Source: RGIG3077 sp045541475
Lineage (GTDB): Bacteria; Bacillota; Clostridia; Oscillospirales; Ruminococcaceae
Assembly (NCBI GenBank): GCA_045541475.1
Contig: JAZQJI010000025.1
Location: forward strand, 86,624-150,623
Direction: 5' to 3'
Length of the DNA stretch: 64,000 nucleotides
The notes under the pieces are model-generated. The model made no database searches, had not been told where the DNA came from, and was given only the letters and a program-made list of their open reading frames with translations. The translations under genes and the position numbers were made by a program. Positions 59,295-64,000 of this stretch are shown piece by piece. The stretch's first letter is position 1. Every line of letters begins with the position of its first letter.

Positions 59295-60224
59295 TCAAAT
59301 TGAAATGATTGCTTCCACAAACTGGCTTGCCTTTTCTGTATGAATACCGTGCCCACAATCAAATTGCTTGATTTTCATATTTTCAATCAAGGTATTGACT
59401 CTCTGCAAATCTTCATCAGACAATGCGCCTTGCAACAAACCGTTCTCACCAATCGTTGTCTTTGCTTTCATAAACAGAGTGTTGCATTTGATTTTAGAAA
59501 GAAGGTCATTGTAATCAACAGAGTCATTGAACGAATCGTTATAAAAGGCTTCTCCAAAATGAGGGTCATAATATTGCAGGCCATTAAAGCCTTCTAAAAA
59601 CTTTTTAGGCCAAAACAGAACTTTCAGATTTTTGTCGGGATGTTTGGTTCGGTATTTCAATGCGAAACCACTCAGTTTTTCTCTGACAGTTTCTCTGGAT
59701 TCATCGGGAAAGAAATTCCAGCAATATTGATTCTTGAAATAATAATAGACGAAATCCTTTTCCACATCCTGTAAAAGGAAATTATGGCAGACAGAGGACA
59801 AATCCATGTAATTGTATGTATTATATCTTCTTTCGCCCCAGCTTGAGAAGAACGGAGGGTCTTCCAGTATTAGTTTGGTGCATCTGGGAGATTGTGCTGC
59901 AATGTATGCTGCAATCAGTCCACCTGACGAATGACCCAACACGGCAACAGAATCACAAATCACATTTTCAATAAAGTCCATGATGTCGTTGCCGATACTG
60001 ACCAGATTGTATTTTTCTGGATTGTGGGAACTCTTTCCGTGTCCGTAATAATCTACCATGTACACATGGTAGTACTTTGCAAGTTTTGTAGCAACATTAT
60101 CGAAGCTACAAGAGTTTGTCCCCTGGGCATGAAGCAGTAATAATTTGTTCTTTGCGGTTCCGACCTCATAGTAGTTCAAAATACTGCAATCATCAATTTT
60201 ATACTGTGCATTATGAATCTTCAT
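59295..60224 (-). CDS. Alpha/beta hydrolase
   Basis: This 309-residue alpha/beta hydrolase has a nucleophile elbow LGHSSGGLIAAY near residue 96 (Ser in GHSSG), the family pattern YYGHGKSSHNPEKY near residue 60, and a catalytic His in DCGHGIHTEK near the C terminus. It is only distantly related to the hydrolase at 57729 but shares the final DCGHxIH phrase. The substrate is unknown. The ribosome binding site GAGGTGA comes from the shared 5' core at 60235. It is the rightmost AT-rich gene before the composition break. Confidence 0.88.
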   Translation of the reverse strand: MKIHNAQYKIDDCSILNYYEVGTAKNKLLLLHAQGTNSCSFDNVATKLAKYYHVYMVDYYGHGKSSHNPEKYNLVSIGNDIMDFIENVICDSVAVLGHSSGGLIAAYIAAQSPRCTKLILEDPPFFSSWGERRYNTYNYMDLSSVCHNFLLQDVEKDFVYYYFKNQYCWNFFPDESRETVREKLSGFALKYRTKHPDKNLKVLFWPKKFLEGFNGLQYYDPHFGEAFYNDSFNDSVDYNDLLSKIKCNTLFMKAKTTIGENGLLQGALSDEDLQRVNTLIENMKIKQFDCGHGIHTEKASQFVEAIISI

Positions 60225-60234
60225 GTTGTATACT

Positions 60235-60249
60235 CACCTCGTCAAATTC
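60235..60249 (-). repeat. 5' cassette core upstream of the second alpha/beta hydrolase
   Basis: The minus strand reads GAATTTGACGAGGTG, identical to the copy before the deaminase gene. The usual CGGACAGACCG leader and TATAAT block is absent here. Confidence 0.75.
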
Positions 60250-60267
60250 AAGTTTATCTACTTGCTA

Positions 60268-60296
60268 ATGGTATCATCATTTCGTGTGGATTTCAA
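60268..60296 (-). promoter_or_regulatory. Candidate promoter of the second alpha/beta hydrolase
   Basis: Minus-strand TTGAAA and TACCAT are separated by 17 bases. It is the last AT-rich feature before the GC-rich segment. Confidence 0.4.
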
Positions 60297-60346
60297 TACT
60301 GGAACTGCAAGAGGAGGATCATCGAGGTCGCTGCTGCACAGGGGGC

Positions 60347-60604
60347 TCACAGGATCTTTTGCAGGAGCAAGATTTGCAATATCAGAAGGAGCGGCACCCC
60401 CAGCGCGAATTTGAGGTGTTTGGTCTTGTGTCGGAAAGTGTACATTCCGATCAGACAACCCAGACTGCCGCCAATGGCGGCGATCCCCATTAAGGTTGCT
60501 TCCGGGATGCGCCAGGCTTTTTTGATGGCCTTGCGTTTATCCACAAGCATAATCAGACAGCCGATCGCATTGATTACAATGAGGTATGCATAAAGAAATT
60601 CCAT
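60347..60604 (-). CDS. DUF1294 family membrane protein
   Basis: This 85-residue protein has hydrophobic segments (FLYAYLIVINAIGCLIM at the start; FALGVPLLLILQILLL at the end) and the DUF1294 middle: DKRKAIKKAWRIPEATLMGI, GGSLGCLIGMYTFRHKTKH. The function of the family is unknown. ATG 60604 follows AAAGGA. It is divergent from the lipoprotein gene, with only 28 bases between the two start codons. It is the first gene of the GC-rich part. Confidence 0.88.
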   Translation of the reverse strand: MEFLYAYLIVINAIGCLIMLVDKRKAIKKAWRIPEATLMGIAAIGGSLGCLIGMYTFRHKTKHLKFALGVPLLLILQILLLQKIL

Positions 60605-60632
60605 AAATATGATCCTTTCGGGAGGCAGTACA

Positions 60633-61115
60633 ATGAAAAAATGGGTGTGTATCATGGCGCTGGCGCTGGTGCTGAGCGGCTGTGGGGCGGAAGAGACCTT
60701 TGAAACTGTGGGGGATGAGTATCTCCAACAGGTGGTGCAGGAGAAGAAAGAACTGGTGCTGGATGTGGCGGAAGATGCGGTGATCCTGGAAAGCAATGCC
60801 GGAGTGCAGTATCTGTGTGATGGCTACACGGTCTGCACTGAGATCCTGGAATCGGGCAACATCGGCGGCACGCTGCGGACGGTCACCGGTATGGATCAAG
60901 GGGCGCTGACCATCGTGGAGACGGCGTCTGCCGGCCTGGACCGGTACGAATCGGCCTGGACCGCCGCCGGAGAAGGAGGCGATGTGGTGGGCCGGGTCAT
61001 GGTGCTGGACGATGGGGTGTGGCACTACTGCATCAGCGTTTCTGCTCCGGCAGAGCAGGCCGGCCAATTCCAAAAGGTCTGGCAGGAACTGTTCAGTTCT
61101 GCCCGTATCATTTGA
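60633..61115 (+). CDS. Small lipoprotein of unknown function
   Basis: This 160-residue protein has a lipobox LVLSGCG (Cys near residue 17) and an outer domain with AVILESNAGVQYLCDGYTVC and DRYESAWTAAGEGGDVVGRV. It could be a small anchored sensor or binding protein; I do not recognise the family. ATG 60633 was chosen over an upstream in-frame codon because GGGAGG precedes it and it gives a clean signal peptide. A terminator follows at 61123. Confidence 0.8.
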   Translation: MKKWVCIMALALVLSGCGAEETFETVGDEYLQQVVQEKKELVLDVAEDAVILESNAGVQYLCDGYTVCTEILESGNIGGTLRTVTGMDQGALTIVETASAGLDRYESAWTAAGEGGDVVGRVMVLDDGVWHYCISVSAPAEQAGQFQKVWQELFSSARII

Positions 61116-61122
61116 ACAATGC

Positions 61123-61150
61123 TCCCGTGGGTCATCCACGGGAGTTTTAT
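61123..61150 (+). terminator. Terminator of the lipoprotein gene
   Basis: CTCCCGTGG / CCACGGGAG form a 9-bp stem with a 5-base loop, followed by TTTTATT. Confidence 0.85.
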
Positions 61151-61186
61151 TATACCATGGAGCGGGCTGTTTGCAAATAGTTCATT

Positions 61187-61214
61187 TGCTTTTTTGGATG
61201 GTATGTGCTATTGT
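61187..61214 (+). promoter_or_regulatory. Candidate nfo promoter
   Basis: TTGCTT and TATTGT are separated by 16 bases, 22 bases before the start codon; the match is moderate. Confidence 0.4.
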
Positions 61215-61236
61215 ATGGTCAAAAGGAGGGGATACT

Positions 61237-62064
61237 ATGCTGTACTTGGGATGTCATTTGTCCGCCTCGGCCGGCAATCTGGCCATGGTGCGGACGGCCC
61301 AGTCCATTGGGGCCAATACATTTGCATTTTTTACCCGGAATCCCCGGGGCTCCCGGGCCAAACCGGAAGATCCTGCGGATAACGCCGCGGCCGTTCGGGC
61401 CCTGCAGGAAGGAAACTTCGGACCTCTGGTGGCCCACGGCAGCTATACCATGAATCTTTGCACCGCGGACGGGGAAGCCCGGGCCTTTGCTGCGGAGATT
61501 CTGAAGGACGACCTGCGGCGGATGGCGGGTCTGCCGGGGAATTTCTACAATTTCCATCCCGGTTCCCATGTGGGCCAGGGAACCCAGGCCGGCATCGACT
61601 ATATCGCCGCCGCCCTGAAAGCGGCCCTGGAACCCGGGTATCCCGTAACGGTGCTGCTGGAGGCCATGGCAGGCAAAGGCAGCGAGATCGGCGGCCGGTT
61701 TGAGGAACTGAAGGACATCATCGATGCCGTGGGCAGCGACCGGGTGGGCGTTTGTCTGGATACCTGCCATATTTACGACGGCGGCTATGACATTGTGGGG
61801 GATCTGGATGGGGTGCTGGCGGAATTTGACCGGATCGTTGGTTTGGATCGGCTGAAAGCGTTGCATCTGAACGATTCCAAGAATCCTTTTGCCAGCCACA
61901 AGGATCGCCATGAGTGCATCGGCAGGGGCTCGCTGGGTGTGGAGACCTTTGCGCGGATCGTGAATCATCCGCTGCTGAAGGACAAGCCCATGATCCTGGA
62001 GACGCCCAATGAACTGCCGGGATATCAGCAGGAGATCGCCCTGCTGAGAAGTTTGGAACAATAA
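61237..62064 (+). CDS. nfo: Deoxyribonuclease IV (AP endonuclease)
   Basis: Endonuclease IV cuts DNA at abasic sites in base excision repair. The 275-residue TIM barrel has the family blocks: LGCHLSASAGNLAMVRTAQS at the start, AHGSYTMNLC, NFHPGSHVG, LLEAMAGKGSEIGGRFEEL with the metal Glu, GVCLDTCHIYDGGYD, HLNDSKNPFASHKDRHECIG and LETPNE. AAAGGAGGGG precedes ATG 61237; the longer frame upstream runs through the terminator. It is followed 18 bases later by the FHA-SEDS gene. Confidence 0.96.
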   Translation: MLYLGCHLSASAGNLAMVRTAQSIGANTFAFFTRNPRGSRAKPEDPADNAAAVRALQEGNFGPLVAHGSYTMNLCTADGEARAFAAEILKDDLRRMAGLPGNFYNFHPGSHVGQGTQAGIDYIAAALKAALEPGYPVTVLLEAMAGKGSEIGGRFEELKDIIDAVGSDRVGVCLDTCHIYDGGYDIVGDLDGVLAEFDRIVGLDRLKALHLNDSKNPFASHKDRHECIGRGSLGVETFARIVNHPLLKDKPMILETPNELPGYQQEIALLRSLEQ

Positions 62065-62082
62065 ACGACAGGAGGTGACGGC

Positions 62083-63801
62083 GTGGAGGCGCTGCTTCAG
62101 ATCTTTACACAGGCGGACGGTGCGTACCTCCGCGTCTATATCCAGATCCTGCGGTATTTGGCGCCGTTGCTGACGGCACTGCTGCTGTTTCGCTGCGCCG
62201 CGCCGCTGCTGACTTTCCGGCGTGAGCCTGAAATTTGGGCATGGCTGGATCTGCCCACCGGGCGGAAAGCCATCACCCATTGGGAAAATGTGATCGGGCG
62301 GTCCAAATTCAGCGATGTGGTGCTGGACTTGGCCACGGTGTCCAAGAATCATGCGGTATTGACCCGGTATGACGACGGTAGCTGGAGCATTGCGGACAAT
62401 GGCTCCAAACATGGCGTGAAAGTAAACGGCCGGCCGGTGCAGTTCCGGGCGCTGGAAATGGACGATGTGATCGATATCGGCGGCATTGAGATGCGGCTGC
62501 AGCCCATCTCCCGGAAACAGGAAGTGAAGCTCTCCAAGCTCCGCACCAAGGCAACCACCGGCATGAACAGTCTGGCGAATGTCTTGCTGCTGACGGTGCT
62601 GCAGGTGTTGATTTGCATCGGTTATCTGCTGGGTGGCGACCAGGCCCACGGTGTTTCCGTCTTGGTAGGCTTTGGCGGCATTATGCTGGCTCAATGGCTG
62701 CTGCTTCTGTTTTACATTTTGATCCGGAAACCCTCCTTTGAGGTGGAGACCATTGCGTTTTTCCTTTGCACCATGGGCATGGCGGCCATTGCGGCGGTAT
62801 GCCCGGCGGAGGCGGTCAAGCAGCTCATTGCCCTGTATTTGGGATTGGTGGTGTTTTTGGCGGTTGGCTGGTCGCTGCGGGATCTGGAGCGGGCGAAGAG
62901 GATCCGCTATCTGGCTGCCGCGGCAGGCATTGGATTTTTGATTATTACGTTGCTCTTCGGCAAGGAGTACCACGGCGCGAAAAACTGGCTGATTATCGGC
63001 GGGATGTCTTTCCAGCCGTCGGAATTGAGTAAAGTTTGCTTCGTATTCGTAGGCGCGTCCACAATGGACCGGATCGTCCACAAGCGGAATCTGATTCTGC
63101 TGATCGTGTATTCCGTGGTGATCTGCGGCTGCCTGGCGGTGATGAATGATTTGGGCACAGCGCTGATCTTCTTTGTGGCGTTTTTGATCATTGCCTATAT
63201 GCGTTCCGGCAGCGTGGGCACATTGGCCCTGGCCTGCACTTCGTTGGGATTTGCGGGGGTCATCGCCTTGAAGATCGCGCCCCACGCCCTCAATCGGTTT
63301 ATGACCTGGCGGCATATTTGGGAAGATCCCTATGGCGCAGGCTATCAGCAGACGAGGGCACTGATCTGCCTGGCGTCCGGCGGCCTGTTTGGCCTGGGAG
63401 CGGGGCAGGGATGGCTCAAGCGGGTCTTTGCGGCGGATTGTGACATCGTTTTTGCCACGCTGTCTGAAGAATGGGGACTGCTGATGGCGCTGATGACGGT
63501 GCTGTGCATCCTGGTTTTGGGATTGTTTACCCTACGGTCCGCAGCCATTCAGCGCAGCAGTTTTTATGCCATCGGCAGCTGCGCCGCGGCGGCGATCTTG
63601 CTGGCCCAGACGATTTTGAATGTGCTGGGCACGGTGGATGTGCTGCCGCTGACCGGCGTGACCTTCCCCTTTGTGTCCAACGGCGGCTCCAGCATGATCG
63701 GTGTTTGGGGGCTGCTGGCCTTTGTGAAGGCGGCGGATACCCGGCAGAACGCAAGTTTTGCTGTGCGTCTGCCCAAGAGAAGGGAGGCAGAGGATGAATA
63801 G
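62083..63801 (+). CDS. FHA domain fused to a SEDS (FtsW/RodA/SpoVE) peptidoglycan glycosyltransferase
   Basis: This 572-residue protein starts with a transmembrane segment (YLAPLLTALLLF), then a FHA phosphothreonine-binding domain near residues 70-130 (VIGRSKFSDVVL, TVSKNHAVL, DNGSKHGVKVNG), then the SEDS membrane domain from about residue 160. SEDS landmarks are NWLIIGGMSFQPSELSKV, NDLGTALIFF, the catalytic Asp region ADCDIVFATLSEEWG and TFPFVSNGGSSM. GTG 62083 follows GGAGGTGA. It overlaps a penicillin-binding protein gene by 8 bases, a typical SEDS-bPBP pair for cell-wall synthesis, and may respond to Ser/Thr kinase phosphorylation. Confidence 0.95.
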   Translation: MEALLQIFTQADGAYLRVYIQILRYLAPLLTALLLFRCAAPLLTFRREPEIWAWLDLPTGRKAITHWENVIGRSKFSDVVLDLATVSKNHAVLTRYDDGSWSIADNGSKHGVKVNGRPVQFRALEMDDVIDIGGIEMRLQPISRKQEVKLSKLRTKATTGMNSLANVLLLTVLQVLICIGYLLGGDQAHGVSVLVGFGGIMLAQWLLLLFYILIRKPSFEVETIAFFLCTMGMAAIAAVCPAEAVKQLIALYLGLVVFLAVGWSLRDLERAKRIRYLAAAAGIGFLIITLLFGKEYHGAKNWLIIGGMSFQPSELSKVCFVFVGASTMDRIVHKRNLILLIVYSVVICGCLAVMNDLGTALIFFVAFLIIAYMRSGSVGTLALACTSLGFAGVIALKIAPHALNRFMTWRHIWEDPYGAGYQQTRALICLASGGLFGLGAGQGWLKRVFAADCDIVFATLSEEWGLLMALMTVLCILVLGLFTLRSAAIQRSSFYAIGSCAAAAILLAQTILNVLGTVDVLPLTGVTFPFVSNGGSSMIGVWGLLAFVKAADTRQNASFAVRLPKRREAEDE

Positions 63802-64000
63802 AATCGCAAGACGTTCTCTGGTGGTCGTTCTCTTTGCGGCAATCTTAATGGGCGGACTGGGCTTTTTCGTGGCGGAATACTTCTCCAATGCCGATGAGTG
63901 GATCGTCACCAACGGCTCTCCCCATGTGTATCAGGGCGGCAATATCGGCACGGGCATTGTGGTTGACTGCAATGGCGTCCTGCTGCTGGACATGACCGGT
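63794..64000 (+). CDS. Penicillin-binding protein (class B transpeptidase), N-terminal part
   Basis: Only 69 residues are inside the window: a short basic start, one transmembrane anchor (SLVVVLFAAILMGGLGFFVA) and the beginning of the dimerisation domain (GNIGTGIVVDCNGVLLLDMT, resembling the RGxIxDRNG region of PBP2/FtsI). With the overlapping SEDS gene it should form a polymerase-transpeptidase pair. GGGAGG lies about six bases before ATG 63794. The catalytic domain lies beyond the window. Confidence 0.8.
   Translation, partial: MNRIARRSLVVVLFAAILMGGLGFFVAEYFSNADEWIVTNGSPHVYQGGNIGTGIVVDCNGVLLLDMTG

Noticed and set aside
54611..60249. Classical integron with attC sites
   Set aside because: The recurrent cores (AATTTGwCGA) do not show the GTTRRRY core or the long attC palindrome, and there is no IntI gene in the window. 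The array is reported as cassette-like only.
61219..63315. 698-codon open frame antisense to nfo and the FHA-SEDS gene
   Set aside because: High GC suppresses stop codons on the opposite strand. The translation is Gln/His/Pro-rich and domain-free, while both plus-strand genes are well-supported families.

Overview
The window reads as the chromosome of a low-GC, cellulosome-forming member of the Clostridia, most likely a Ruminococcus-type gut or rumen bacterium. The evidence is three proteins with type I dockerins (a GH9 and a GH44 glycanase and a 4,173-residue surface protein), many consensus sigma-A promoters, AGGAGG-type ribosome binding sites and AT-rich intergenic DNA. The last 3.7 kb (from about 60.3 kb) is abruptly GC-rich, also carries housekeeping genes, and may belong to a different genome (chimeric contig) or be a large transfer.

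Layout. 1-9 kb holds housekeeping genes: a degenerate DD-carboxypeptidase-like protein (partial), glmU, ppdK, an XRE regulator islet of different composition, a small orphan gene, purC and galT. 9-13.5 kb holds a pair of related membrane proteins, then an amino-acid ABC transporter operon (binding protein, permease, ATPase, GNAT acetyltransferase) whose binding protein appears circularly permuted. 13.7-21.1 kb is a GDP-fucose island: gmd, fcl and manC (de novo route) next to fkp (salvage route) and an AraC regulator. 21-30 kb holds an ankyrin lipoprotein, the trkA-trkH potassium uptake pair, a pepD dipeptidase, an OPT transporter overlapping a PqqD-like gene, and an orphan membrane-anchored protein. 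30.9-34.1 kb holds an EamA exporter and a cytoplasmic GH3 enzyme.

34.3-54.5 kb is the cellulosome-related region. A TetR regulator, with a perfect promoter and an adjacent palindrome, is co-transcribed with a 12.5-kb gene for a secreted, dockerin-bearing giant protein. After a putP symporter there is a two-gene operon for dockerin-bearing GH44 and GH9 enzymes, driven by a perfect sigma-A promoter.

54.6-60.2 kb is the most unusual part. Functionally unrelated small genes (cytidine deaminase-like, DUF4298, EamA, two alpha/beta hydrolases, several orphans) are mostly on the minus strand. Many are wrapped in near-identical non-coding DNA: a shared promoter and 5' leader with its ribosome binding site, and a shared 3' core followed by a terminator. 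Two 109-bp copies differ at only 4 positions. This looks like an array of self-contained gene cassettes assembled at short recurrent core sequences; no recombinase is visible in the window.

60.3-64 kb (GC-rich) holds a DUF1294 membrane protein, a divergent lipoprotein, endonuclease IV, an FHA-SEDS (FtsW/RodA-type) fusion and the start of a penicillin-binding protein. No rRNA, tRNA, CRISPR array or intact transposase gene was found, and no gap between genes exceeds 300 bases.
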